From: Phytophthora quininea
Taxonomy: Eukaryota; Oomycota; Peronosporomycetes; Peronosporales; Peronosporaceae
Length of the DNA: 64,000 nt
Direction of reading: 5' to 3'
Assembly (NCBI GenBank): GCA_011947345.1
Contig: JAAVTG010000658.1
Coordinates: 32,573-96,572 of the forward strand
The position numbers and the translations under genes were made by a program. Positions 1-10,399 of this stretch are shown here, piece after piece; position 1 is the first letter of the stretch; each line of letters starts with the position of its first letter. The notes under the pieces are model-generated. The model was not told the DNA's origin and made no database searches. It saw nothing but the letters and a program-made list of their open reading frames with translations.

Positions 1-114
1 TATGATTGGGGGGTTGCTATTCTGAAATCTGATCTGTTGAATGATGATTGAATTTGAATGGGATATTTGAATGCGAAGTTAATCATTTCCTTTCTTCTGG
101 ATGTTTTCTGTAGG

Positions 115-215
115 CCCTCGGCCCTGCAGCCCCCGCAGGGACTCGAACCTCAACCGGAGGGATGAACTTCGTGAGTTGTACACATCCCACTGGACCACCA
201 GGAGACTCCAAGCCA
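115..215 (-). repeat. tRNA-related SINE-like sequence
   Basis: On the minus strand a B-box-like GGTTCGAGTCC lies at 139-149 and an A-box-like TGGTCCAGTGG at 187-197, in the order and at about the spacing of a tRNA internal promoter. The T-arm pairs poorly and no clean acceptor stem forms, so this is not a functional tRNA gene. tRNA-derived SINEs are known in Phytophthora genomes, and a SINE head is the best reading. The non-tRNA tail would run toward lower coordinates. No target duplication was found. Confidence 0.4.
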
Positions 216-370
216 ACAAACGAAAGATGCCTCCCGAGTCCAGACTTGCCCGACAAGTGATAGGTTACTTGCATGTTTAGTCCCATTATTTTTAATTCCT
301 TGCTCGATAATCACGCCGCAAGGCGTCCAGTAATCCGTACGCAATACGCATGTCATGTACTCTTGATACG

Positions 371-386
371 GCTCAGTTTTTAAGTT
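371..386 (+). promoter_or_regulatory. Putative oomycete initiator (Inr) of the first RXLR gene
   Basis: The sequence GCTCAGTTTTTAAGTT resembles the oomycete core-promoter Inr (GCTCATTYYNCAWTTT) and lies about 35 bp before the ATG at 420, a normal distance. The stretch just upstream (323-347) also occurs upstream of the second RXLR gene at 7262-7286. Confidence 0.5.
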
Positions 387-419
387 TCCACCGCCGCGTC
401 CAGAGTTTTCAAGGTCCTC

Positions 420-1316
420 ATGTTTTATCGCCGTCTCCTCCTGGTGGTAACAACCATCTACTTGGCCGGAATCGCAACCTGTATTGAGGCTGAATCTACC
501 AGTTCACTGAAGCTTTCGACGCCTTCGAGTGGTGAATTGAACGAGTCGCTTGGTCCACGACGACATTTGAGAATAAACGAAGAGAGAGTCAAGATCCCGA
601 TTATCACGTCGATTGCCACGAAATTGAGGGTCGCCAAGACGGCCAGGAGGCCACCAAGACGGCCAGGAGGCCGCCAAGTGGAGCAAGATTGACGACTGGG
701 TCCAGGAAAACGAATTTCGAATTTGGTAAAGAGCGACCTAAACCTGGCGAAGATGGTCGGGAACAGACTTAAGTCGGATTCCAATTACAAGTTCTACAAG
801 GATTATCTGACCAAATTTGAGGGCAAACTGGATGAGTTTCTGGTGGGAGATACCTCGACGCTCCGTATGTGGGACATGCTCGGTTTCGAGTATTTCAAGA
901 CGTTCAAGTCGCTGCAAAAATCTGACGAGTTCAAGGTCTACGAAAAATACGTCAACACGTTCGACGAGAAGGCAATCGCAGCGAAGAAACTTCCTCCAGA
1001 AGACGTCTATTCAACTTTCTTTCAAGCCGAGCTCCTTTCCAACCTGTATATTCGCACCACGATGAAACGACCGGAAGGCTACGTTAGGGCCTCGCTCGGA
1101 CTTACAGGCAAAACAGAGAAGGAGTTGCTGGGACACCCGAACTATCGCTTCTTTCAACAATACCTGAACTACGCGAACAAGGTTGCTAGTGGCGGATTCC
1201 TGCGCAGAAGGAATCCGATTTTCCATCGCAGCAGGTTTGCGCTGTGTATTCGTTGTGCATTCAAGATTAACACCGACTCCAGTCGACATAGCGGGGCCAG
1301 AAGTTTGAATGGCTAG
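420..1316 (+). pseudogene. RXLR-WY effector gene, frameshifted
   Basis: The ATG at 420 opens a protein with a hydrophobic signal peptide (about residues 1-22), RHLR near residue 48 and EER shortly after. This is the secretion and translocation leader of Phytophthora host-targeted effectors. The leader frame stops at 692. A different frame (from about 723) holds the C-terminal domain, with WY-type signatures such as YLTKFEGKLDEF and LRMWDMLGF closely matching the effector at 20505-21263. A 20-bp tandem duplication (634-653 and 654-673) sits exactly where the frame is lost, and a second shift plus a stop lies near 737. The 3' end runs past the homologue's terminus into unrelated residues. It is probably dead, though a short RXLR peptide of 90 residues could still be made. 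Confidence 0.85.
634..673 (+). repeat. 20-bp tandem duplication inside the RXLR gene
   Basis: Two adjacent 20-bp copies, beginning CCAAGACGGCC, differ only at the last base. A third partial copy starts at 674. Twenty is not a multiple of three, so the repeat changes the reading frame between the EER region and the WY domain. Confidence 0.9.
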
Positions 1317-1382
1317 GATCGCAAGTAGTCGATGAGCCAGAGTCAGTAGTATCATTTTGCATTTAGCCTAAGGCAAGCCTTA

Positions 1383-3316
1383 ATGACTGCTGCGCGCGCG
1401 GGCCCAATTGGCATAGGGGATTACGCCCTACTACACCCAGAAGACGTCGGAGGGTTGACAGACGAATCCGTGTATGGCGAGGTGGTCTCCACCCAGCGCA
1501 TATCGGTCAAGGTTCGAACGATCGGGGAGGACCTGGCTGTAACGTATGCAGTACCGACGACAATCGCGCTCAACTGAAGGGTTCCTCAAGATGACGCTAC
1601 GGACCCTAGGTTTGGCACCTGGCTGCGAAAGGCAGTCCACTTCAAGATCAGAGGGTACATCTACTACGGGCAAGTCGTCGGGTACGACCCCGACTGCCTT
1701 CGAATCGCCACCTTCGCAGGCGAGAAGAAGGCGGATCTCCGCCACGATGTGACGGACGTCAACCCAATCGTGGCGATGCTGATGGGATCGAGGAGATGGC
1801 CCAGCCGTTCCTGGACGCCGACAAGGCTGTCGGGGTTGCACGACAGGCTAATTGACGCCATTATCGCTGGGAAGGATGATAGGCCGCTGTCTGCGACGGA
1901 ACTGCCGCCTCTCCTGCCGCCGGAATTAAGTGGTCTAAGCAATTGCTCGGTCTCGTGGGTGGATCCCACAAATGGCGTACCAAGGACTGTCTCTATGAAC
2001 TACGTTCTCCGGCACGTGTTCTTCACTAGCACTGCAACCGATCGGGGTGCTGTTCATCTTGGAGAGTCCTTCTGCGACGAGCCGCCAGATGACGTCGAAA
2101 CTGGCTCTCCAAGCCATGTTTCTTCGACCCCTTACTGGACGACGATGATCGTGATCCAGGTGCAGCCGATCCTCCTCAAGTTCGTTCCGGCCGAGGAAGT
2201 GTGCAGGCCGCAGCAATGCCCGGACAAGAAGCCCTGGGAGCCCCCTTACCGGATCCATCGCCTTCCAGCGCTCTGGTAGCCTCGAGCCACGAGAGGTCGA
2301 GCTCATTCGTTTGATCAGCGAGCACCGACCTCATTTGCTGGAGTATTTTCTTACTCAGCATACTAACCACTCAAGAGGCGGCAGTGACACTCAGGTCGAC
2401 GTATCCCCACCGGCCAAGAGAGCAAGGTTAAGTTTTTCGCCCTCGGCAGAGCAAGAGCGTGTTCACCGAGCGGTGACCTCGCCTAGGCACGTAGGTAAGT
2501 CCAGCGATGCGTTCCTGGAGTTTGTCTTGACCTTAGACCAGTTTGTGTGGCACCCGGGGTCGTTGCAAGAGTGTATGATCTACAATTCGGCAGGGGCCTA
2601 TCAATTACGCATTTCCGACGTGACAATCTACTGCAGCGCTTTCATAGCTCTGCGTCCATCGCGGGTGTTTGCATGGATTTTGCGGCGGCTCCGCCTCCGG
2701 CCCCGATCCCTCGAAGTTGGTCGGACATCGGCGCGGCAACTCGCAGTTTCTTGGCGTACACCCAGCAAGTGTGTGACGATACCACCATCCAACTCGCCGA
2801 GTCGCTGGATCTGTTTGTAGCCCAAGTGGAAGGCTCGCGGCGGTTCTCAGAGGAGGACCTCCCGATTCTTGTGTGGTGGATAAACACAGAGCTGGAACAA
2901 TACCGCAACGCAGTCGTCCAAGACATCTTCAATTCGACAGCAACTCGTGGAGCGATCGCTAACCGTCTGTCGGCCAGTAACGCGGACCTACAAGCTCTGG
3001 TGCTAGGGATTCTTCGAGACAGACTGCAGCAGGCAAGCAAGGCACCGCTGAGGCCGATCTCCCCTCGCTGACGACACGCCGTCGGCCGATGGTTGAGCGT
3101 AAACTGCCTCCAGACGTGATTGAGCAAATTCCGGTCCGCGGTGAGAAGGAAATGTGCCTCCACTACCTCTCACGGCGGGGATGTAACTCGCGAGACCCGG
3201 CCGTCTGCACTTTTAAGGACAGAGTTCACTTCTGGCTAAAGGAAATCCCCGTGACGGTGCGTCGATACATCGACACGTCTCTCGGAGGCATTCGGAGACG
3301 CCCATCGTCTGCGTGA
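1383..3316 (+). pseudogene. DIRS-element Gag-like region, multiple frames
   Basis: Short open segments in different frames (1383-1577, 1749-2279, 2547-3071, 3089-3316) together look like a single decayed ORF. The last segment has a CCCH-like zinc-binding pattern (MCLHYLSRRGC, then C and H), which is usual near the C-terminus of DIRS Gag proteins and would bind nucleic acid. The segment at 2547-3071 is acidic and helical with no recognised domain. Assignment rests on its position before the reverse transcriptase and on the zinc motif. Confidence 0.55.
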
Positions 3317-3708
3317 AGGAAAGCCGTCCAAGCTCCCAACGGGTTCCTTGTGCCGGCGTCACACCCATTCGACCCTGGTGGCCCAGTCACGGAGGCTCTG
3401 ACCGCTCCAGGTTCACCGAACCCAGCACACCGTGCTCTTAATCCAGGCCCCCAGCGCTCACCGAGCGTACTAGATGCCACCGGCATCATCACTCGTCGCA
3501 CAAGCAACCATCTAGATCAGCGTACCTCGCTGGTGGTGCTCCTGCGGCCCAGACCTCGACAGCCGCATTCTGTTTTCACCAGACCCCAGCACCGGGTCTA
3601 GCGCGGCCACGGATGACCGCCTTCAATTTTCCAGATCCAGGACAGGTCCAAACACGTTTAGCACTCGCTCAAGAGGGCGGAGCACACACGTGATGACCAG
3701 TCCTCCGC

Positions 3709-5000
3709 GTGCATCATTCGATCCCTTCCACTCTCAAGGAGGACAACTCGGTGTCCTCGATTTCGCTGGATACGATGAAGCAACGGCGTCTCTCAGGCTT
3801 AGTTCGTGACCACGATTTCTCATTGACACGCCTGGTGGAACTGGTACGTGGGCAGACGAAGATCGACGGGCGTCCGAACAAGGCTCTGTGCCCGCAACGG
3901 TATGGCAGGCTCCTCCAAGGCTACCCGCACCTCTCGCTCATGCAAGGCATTGCAAAAGACGGCATCCAGCCTACGTGGCATTCCGAGATCACCACGACTA
4001 ATGTAGCCCCTGCAAACCATCACTCCGCCGGCCGCCACATCAATGCTGTTGTTGGCAGCGTTCGAAATGGCCAAGACACGTGTCAGCACTTGGTCCTTGA
4101 CGACGATATCCTTGGCCAACTCGGCATGGTAAACCTTAGTCCCTTTGGAGCGGTACCCAAGAAGGACGCGGACCCGTCCAAGGAGGTGCGGCTCATCCAC
4201 GATCTTTCATTCCCGCGCGGTAGATCAACCAACGACGCCTCCGACAAAGCGGCGTTCCCGTCAGTAATTTACAAGCCTGTGGAGACAATAGCCCGCCGTA
4301 TCGACGAATGTGCACTCCAGCACCCGGGGGTGAAAATCTGTCTTCAAAAGGGCGACGTGAAGGGCGCCTTCAGACATTTAATGCTGGCGAGGCGTTCGGT
4401 GCGGTGGATGGGAGGCCGTCTACCGGAGCGTGGGGCTCTTGTTTTAGACATGGCAGCTCCCTTCGGGTGGTCGGGATCGCCACCTTACTATGCCGTCTTT
4501 GGGGGCGCGATTTCTGAACTCGTAAGCCGAGAGAGTCCCCGATCACTCAGTGCCGGTGTATTGAGTGACGACGAGCCCTTCTTCCCCTTTGAATGGGTGG
4601 ACGATCATGTTTTGGTCGAGGCTAATACTCCGGGTCGCCTCGAAGCTGCCGATACCGCGCTTCGGCTGGCCATGCTTGGAGTGCTAGGGCCGAGAGCGAT
4701 TAACGAGAAGAAGTTCTCGTCGTGGAATACCAGGCTGGAGGTGTTGGGACTTCTCTTCGACACCGTCGAGATGACCATCTCGATGCCAACAGCCAAACTC
4801 CAGAAGGCCCATGCTCGTGTTGTTGCAATCGGAGCTAGCTCCACGATCACTCGCCGTGACCTCGAACGCCTTCTTGGATCGCTTCGCCACGTCTGTATAT
4901 GCCTGCCTTCGGCCCGGCCATTCTTCCAACGTGTTCAGTTGGCATGTATTCGGGCACCACGCCGCGGTCGATTCCCGCGTCAGAATCTCTGCATCGTGAT
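3709..5000 (+). pseudogene. DIRS-element reverse transcriptase domain
   Basis: A long open frame carries RT blocks in order: the fingers motif around VRLIHDLSFPRG, KGDVKGAFRHL (first catalytic Asp), MAAPFGWSGSPPYYAVFGG, and FEWVDDHV. The last has the DD pair of the catalytic box with W-V before it, as in DIRS-type RTs rather than YxDD. The helical thumb region follows. The frame slips near 4960, after which translation continues in another frame into RNase H. It would copy element RNA into DNA if expressed intact. Confidence 0.85.
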
Positions 5001-5500
5001 CTGGAGTGGCCGCGCTGCATCCTTCTCCGCGGGGAATGGCAGGGTCTCCCGATTCGGATGTTCTGGAGCGACCCCGACCCGGATGTCCACCTCTACATGG
5101 ACGCCTCTGATCAAGGCCTTGCCGTGCTTGACCTCGGACGCCGCCGCTATTTGCTAGTACGGTTTGACGCCTCTGAGAGAGACGTCATATCGACGGAGAC
5201 CGTCCCCGGCTGCTCCATCAACGTCCGAGAACTTTTCTGCATCGCACTCGCTGCTATAATATGGGGTCCGGAGTGGAGACCGCATCGACGATCCTCCATG
5301 ATGTATGTACGCGCCTGGTCGGACAATTCGAGTGCCGTCTCGTGGGCACAACGCCTACACAGTGATAATCCACTTGCTCAAGAGCTTACTCGCGCGATAG
5401 GCCTCTCCGAAGCTACCCATCGTTTCCGCATATCGGCAATGCATCTCCCGGGTGTTCACAACACAGTAACAGACGCCGGCTCTCGTTCCTGGCCAAGACC
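4960..5500 (+). pseudogene. DIRS-element RNase H domain
   Basis: The protein around DVHLYMDASDQGLAV begins an RNase H fold with its first Asp. A Glu-containing strand (INVRELFCIALAA) and an Asp-Asn-Ser segment (AWSDNSSAVSW) follow, the usual D-E-D order. It lies directly between the RT and the recombinase, which is the DIRS gene order. It is in a different frame from most of the RT, so the polyprotein is interrupted here. Confidence 0.75.
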
Positions 5501-5603
5501 CACCCGCTCACTCTGGACTAACTTCTCTCGTGACTGGTTACAGACACCAGTGCCCCCGGCAGCGAGGAAGCTCTACAAGACGTTCTCGTCTCACTACAGG
5601 CCC

Positions 5604-6597
5604 GAGCACTGGCCGACTCCAGCCACCGCAAATACGCAGCGACCTGGAAGGAGTGGAACAGCTGGTGTGCAGCTACCGGCGTTTCCCCATGGCTCACCGG
5701 AAACAATTTTGCCGAATCGTCTCAGCTCATCGCCTACGCAGTCTGGTGCTGGCAACCCCACCACGGGTCGCTCGGAAATGCTGCCTCCACCATTCTGTCC
5801 AAACTTGGCCAGATCAGCTGGTATCATCGGCGCTTCTGTGGATTCCCCGTCGGCCTCCACCCCGGCCATCAACTCGCGATGCAGGGGATGTCGCGGCTGT
5901 CACCACCGCCTCGCCGAAAGCGACCCGTGTCGGCCCTGCTTCTCCGAAGGCTCCGAGCTAACTGCGACTTCAACTCAGCCCAGGACCGCGTCTTGTGGGG
6001 GTTACGGTCCTAGGCTTTTTCTTCCTACTAAGACGATCCGAGTACTTGGCTGACCACGGTTCCCAGAAGACCTACATACTACGGCGTCGCGATGTCACCT
6101 TCTGGACGCGTGAAGGGAATATGGCTACTTCAGTCCACACAGCGCACACAGTGCAGATAAGGCTGAGCGGCAGCAAGACCTATCAGCGCGGTGAAGGTGC
6201 GACGAGATCACTCGAGCATACAAGATCGGAGTGGTTGTGCCCGGTGAAGGCTGCATGGGCACTTGCGGAACACGGCAAGGCCATTGGCAGGCCGGATGAC
6301 TCACCCCTGTGTGCCGTGGACGAGACGCGGAATCTGTCCGCGGAGGACGTATCAGCGGCACTTAAGAGGGCGGCGCACGACATTGGCGAGGAGCCCTCTG
6401 AGTACGGGACGCACTCGCTACGCAGCGGAGGCGCTACTGCAATGTTCGCTGAAGGAGTCGATCGGCTCGCGATCAAGCATTTCGGAAGATGGAGTTCTGA
6501 CTGCTACGAGCAGTACGCCCGAATGGATGGAACTACTCTACGATCAATGGCAGACAAGATGGTACGTGGCGTCGGTGAGCAGCCTCTCCGTCGTTAG
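5604..6597 (+). CDS. DIRS-element tyrosine recombinase
   Basis: The reading frame through 5995-6597 contains the catalytic pattern of tyrosine recombinases: the first Arg in LLRRSEYL, the H-x-x-R box in THSLRSGGAT, the HFGRWSSDCY segment and the nucleophile Tyr in CYEQYAR. Upstream sequence (from about 5604, ADSSHRKYAATWKEW) matches the N-terminal SAM-like core-binding domain. The enzyme would integrate circular element DNA without making a target duplication. The start is unknown because the domain is normally part of a polyprotein. All catalytic residues appear present. Confidence 0.85.
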
Positions 6598-6600
6598 GCG

Positions 6601-7347
6601 GACTATGTCCAAAAGGGGGACACCTCCACGCCACACCCGGATGGAGGTCCTAACGACCTAATTGAAAGATGGTCTGTCCCCATAGCGCGGTGAGCAAGGT
6701 GGAAACTAATAGTTTTCAGGAAACGGGAACAATCGTCATACAGCAGAGGATGTAGCCTGAATCCAAAGTCTGTGCATCCATTTGATCGATAAACTTTTCT
6801 GGCGTGAATGCTTCATCGTCGTATTTGATGGCGTACCTAGTGTGCATTGAACCATTCTGAATGCAGAATCTTATCGAACTCGAGCTTTGTACGGACAAAC
6901 GTTATAGAGATTTCACTGCGTGGCGGCTGGGCTCGACGAAGTCTCATTAATGCGCATCAAGAACGAGTTCAAGGTCGAATCAAGATTGGAAACCTAACCC
7001 CGACGAGATCAATTGCTGAGTGAGGACGAAAGTTATCGGTCATTGAATATTACTATGCTTAGTCCCAATTCATGAACACGAGTTTGTAGCGAAGCTTGTG
7101 GTTTGGACGAAGGCGAACAGACCGAAATGGTTTATCAAAACTTCGTTGGGACTCGACCGACCGCTACAATGATATATATTTGAAGGAGTTGAGTAGTAAT
7201 TAGAATTTGCATGAACGTCCCCCATCGTTTTCATTTTCTGACTGCCACATCATGATGCTAAGCGTCCAGTAATCTGTACGCAATACACGAGTCGATTGGT
7301 CTCATTATCCCTCAGTTGCCGCGTTGCCTTCTAGATAAAGAGTCCAT
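6601..7347 (+). other. Non-coding stretch with an orphaned effector promoter
   Basis: No convincing gene is present. The segment 6716-6898 (minus strand) encodes a short peptide with AIKYDDEAF, resembling WY-effector helices, and may be an effector scrap. The end, 7262-7347, matches the promoter of the first RXLR gene: a 25-bp block at 7262-7286 differs by one base from 323-347. Inr-like sequence (CTCATTATCCCTCAGTT) follows. This is the 5' part of the leader of the RXLR gene at 12297, now separated from it by the copia insertion. Confidence 0.6.
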
Positions 7348-7352
7348 TGCAG
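7348..7352 (+). repeat. 5' target-site duplication of the copia element (TGCAG)
   Basis: TGCAG immediately before the 5' LTR is repeated immediately after the 3' LTR (12275-12279). A 5-bp duplication is normal for Ty1/copia integrases. Confidence 0.8.
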
Positions 7353-7683
7353 TGTCGATGGTGAGAGCGGCGAGGGCAAGGTGTAACCAAGACACTGCAC
7401 CTCGTCGCGGAGCCACGCGTGGATAGCGTGTATGCAGGTGCGATGGAACCGCGACAGCGTTCAAGATGCTGTGGTTGCTGTGAAGCAGCAGCTGCAACAG
7501 GAACGGCAACCACGAAGCGCGTGGGTGCAAAGGATGCGTCAGAGGACGCGCTCTATAGGTGAGCTAGAGGTAGACAAGTCGAACTAGACCTCACTCTGCA
7601 TTTCAATCTCTCACTCCCGAAAATACACACTGCTCATCAAGTCGACTACAGTCTTCCTTCCGTTGCGCACTTCAGTTCCAAGT
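7353..7683 (+). repeat. 5' LTR of the copia element
   Basis: It starts TGTCGATGG and ends TTCCAAGT, followed by the primer-binding site. Compared with the 3' LTR there is one difference at the fourth base and two in the CAGCAGCTGCAACAGG segment. It should carry the element's promoter and polyadenylation signals. Confidence 0.9.
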
Positions 7684-7687
7684 GGTT

Positions 7688-8809
7688 ATGAGCCCAATGT
7701 TGGGGCCTGACGACATCCTGAAAGATGGAAATTATTTCCATTGGGAATTTAATGCAAGAATGACGTTGGCGAGGAAGGACCTGCTGCTTCACGTCACATT
7801 GAAGTCGGACGAAGTGATGCCCGGTATCGACCGTACCTCCATGGCGTGGACCACGGCTGACATGAAAGCGTTTGCTATCCTGACTCGGCTGCTGAGCCCA
7901 GTTTACCAGGCGATGGTGCGCGAAGCGACATCCGCGCGACATGCATGGGAAATACTGGAGTCGTTCTTTGTGCGACGAAGTCTGCACAACCGCATCCAGC
8001 TACGTCGCCAACTACACGAGTTCAAGATTGTGCCGGGTAGCAGCTTACTCGACCATTTATTGAATTTCGACACGTTGTGCATGAATATTGCTACTGTTGG
8101 TGATCCCCTCCCCGAGGACGAGAAGTTAGTCATACTACTGGGAAGTCTCTCGTCCGAGTACGACTCGATGGTAAAAATCATAGAGAACAGCGCAGGTGTT
8201 GATCTCCTTGGTGCGAAGGAGATGCTTCGCCGAGAATACGAAAGAGCTCACACAAGAAGTGAGGCTGAGGTCGCGCTGAAGGCTGAATACAACCATGGAC
8301 GTGGGCATCTCCGAGGAGATCGCTCTAAACGGCGTACAGGACGTGGTGGGTTCACGCGTCATGCTGGACGCGGAAGTTTTGTTGGGAAGTGCTTCAACTG
8401 CGGTCGTGTCGGGCACAAGAAGGTGAACTGTCCCTACATCAGCTCACGAGATAGCGCTAGTGCCGGAGAGTTTGTATTCTCGGCCAGTGCGGAGAATTCA
8501 GGAGGATGGCTGCTGGATAGTGGCGCAAGCAGCCACATGACATTTTGTGCTGCGGACTTTGAATCGTATCGGGCGCTGAAAGCGCCGATCGATATTGGCA
8601 TAGCAAATGGCCAGAAGATGACAGCGGTCGGCGTAGGCAATGTGCGATTGCAGCTGGCCAATGGCGCTCAAGTTGTTATGCAAGACGTACTGCTGGTTCC
8701 TTCTCTCGATCGGAGGCTGATTTCAGTATCGGCAATGGGCTCGAAGAATGTCGAGGCGCGCTTTCGAGGAGATAGCTGCAAGCTTTTGGTGCAGATGGCA
8801 CGCTGGTGA
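7688..8809 (+). CDS. Copia Gag and aspartic protease
   Basis: The first in-frame ATG is at 7688, overlapping the primer-binding site. A UBN2/Gag-type helical domain covers about residues 10-190. A CCHC zinc knuckle (CFNCGRVGHKKVNC) follows, then the retropepsin active site in WLLDSGASSHM. The frame is lost at about 8800, where pol continues in another frame, so Gag-Pro is separated from integrase in this copy. The product would package element RNA and process the polyprotein. Confidence 0.85.
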   Translation: MSPMLGPDDILKDGNYFHWEFNARMTLARKDLLLHVTLKSDEVMPGIDRTSMAWTTADMKAFAILTRLLSPVYQAMVREATSARHAWEILESFFVRRSLHNRIQLRRQLHEFKIVPGSSLLDHLLNFDTLCMNIATVGDPLPEDEKLVILLGSLSSEYDSMVKIIENSAGVDLLGAKEMLRREYERAHTRSEAEVALKAEYNHGRGHLRGDRSKRRTGRGGFTRHAGRGSFVGKCFNCGRVGHKKVNCPYISSRDSASAGEFVFSASAENSGGWLLDSGASSHMTFCAADFESYRALKAPIDIGIANGQKMTAVGVGNVRLQLANGAQVVMQDVLLVPSLDRRLISVSAMGSKNVEARFRGDSCKLLVQMARW

Positions 8810-9770
8810 CGGAGATACAGCGTCAGGGAAAGGTTTTCGTTTTGACGGGCAGTGCAGGAATCGCAGCAGATCTGCCGCAGGAACAGGCAACTTTGAGCAC
8901 GGCAGAAGGTGATGCTTCATTATGGCACGCACGCCTAGGACATCCTCCAAGCCGCAGAATGAAAGAGATTGTTGCGTCGAGTTTGGATTTGCCACGACAG
9001 CTGACAATCAAGAGCGACATCGACGACGATGAAGTCTGTTCGGGATGCATGAAGGGAAAACTGTCGGTGACGAAGTTTCCCAAGTCTGCAAAGTCCAGTG
9101 TGAAGACACAACGCGTGCTCGCTTTGGTTCATAGTGATGTCATGGGACCAATGGACGTGAAGCCTGCAGGGGAGCACGGTATGTGCTCACCTTTATCAAT
9201 GACTATTCTCGATATACCATGGTGTACTTCTTGAAGGCCAAGTCCGAAGTTATGGACAAGTTCAAGCTGTACAAGACATTCGCAGAGAATCAGTTTGGAC
9301 GGAGCGTCCAATGCATTCGAACAGACAACGGCGGGGAGTATGTGAACCACAACTTTGCGAAGTTTTGCCAGGCTCATGGAATCATGCACCAGACGACTAC
9401 CCCGTACTCTCCGCAGCAGAACGGGGTTGCAGAGAGAATGAACCGTACCATCATGGAGATGGCAAGGTCGATGATATACCACAAAAATGTCGACAAACGC
9501 TGGTGGGGAGAGGCCGTCAGTACAGCGGTGTACATCATCAACCGAATTCCGAACCACCTGGGTCAAGGTACTTCGCCGCATGAGATCGTCTGGGGAGCAA
9601 GCCTGAGCTTGGGCACCTCAGAGTATTTGGTGCTCGAGGTTTTGCCCACATCGACAAGTCTAAACGCAGAAAACTGGATGCGAAAGCATTTGAGTGCATC
9701 TTCTTGGGGTACTCGGAAACGTCCAAGGCTTACCGGGTGTGGAATATCACGACGGACAAGCTCGTGATAA
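8806..9770 (+). pseudogene. Copia integrase, frameshifted
   Basis: The frame from 8806 holds the GAG-pre-integrase zinc-binding segment (LWHARLGHPPSRRM, then CSGCMKGK). After a slip near 9180 the integrase core follows, with Asp in FINDYSRY, Asp in RTDNGGEYV and Glu in QQNGVAERMNRT, the D-D-E triad. A further slip near 9630 moves into the frame with FECIFLGYSETSKAYRV, the usual region after the core. All catalytic residues survive, but no single frame covers them. Confidence 0.85.
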
Positions 9771-10399
9771 GTAGAAGTGTTCGTCTAGACGAATCCGATG
9801 CTACTCGCTATTTGCAAGTCGTTGCACACGATGGTGACTCTGGTATCACTGCCAGTGATGAAGGTGATAATGATCTCACCGATGCCATCGACCCCTTGGC
9901 GCCCGTGGCACCATCAGCAGAATCCATGGATACGGACGAAGACATGCTGGAGACTCCGCCTGTGGACGATCAAATGGGGAAGATGACAATACAGCACATC
10001 GGCTGGCGCTTGAGCACGTTTCAGAACCACCGCTACTGGAAGATGCCGCTGATAACGAGGTTTTACCCGTCGACAGCGGAAATCAATTGGTGGTAAGACC
10101 TGTTCGCAGGGAATTACGGTCGGCCATGCAAATTCAACGTGAACCATTTGGTATTGTCGACAGTGACCAAACTATTTTCTCGTCTGCTCCACGCCGTGCT
10201 CTCCCGCTTGGTCGCCATGGAAATCAATTGCTCACACTACCAGGTATTCCAGACGCATGTGACAGCTCAGAGTCTGTCGTTGAAAGTGGGCAAGGCGAAA
10301 TGCGAACTCAAGGCTCGAGTAATACTGGCCGTCGTGACAGCAAACGTCAGCGTACTTTCAGCGATGAACAAGCCAATCTGTCTGCAGAAGTACCCAGAA

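Larger units (their letters stand above)
1383..6600 (+). mobile_element. DIRS-type (tyrosine recombinase) retrotransposon
   Basis: Gag-like, reverse transcriptase, RNase H and tyrosine recombinase domains follow one another on the plus strand. A YR instead of a DDE integrase defines DIRS/Ngaro-like elements. The protein frame changes several times, so this copy is probably defective. I could not locate the terminal or internal complementary repeats with confidence, so the ends given are those of the coding region. The short inverted repeat AGGTC...GACCT just after the recombinase stop (about 6645-6660) may belong to the 3' end. The element lies immediately downstream of the broken RXLR gene. 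Confidence 0.85.

Noticed and set aside
115..215. Functional tRNA gene
   Set aside because: B-box and A-box are present, but the T-stem mispairs and no acceptor stem closes, so a SINE-like reading was kept instead.
7312..7530. Minus-strand open frames within both LTRs
   Set aside because: They recur identically in the two LTRs and carry no domain; they are chance frames in repeat sequence.
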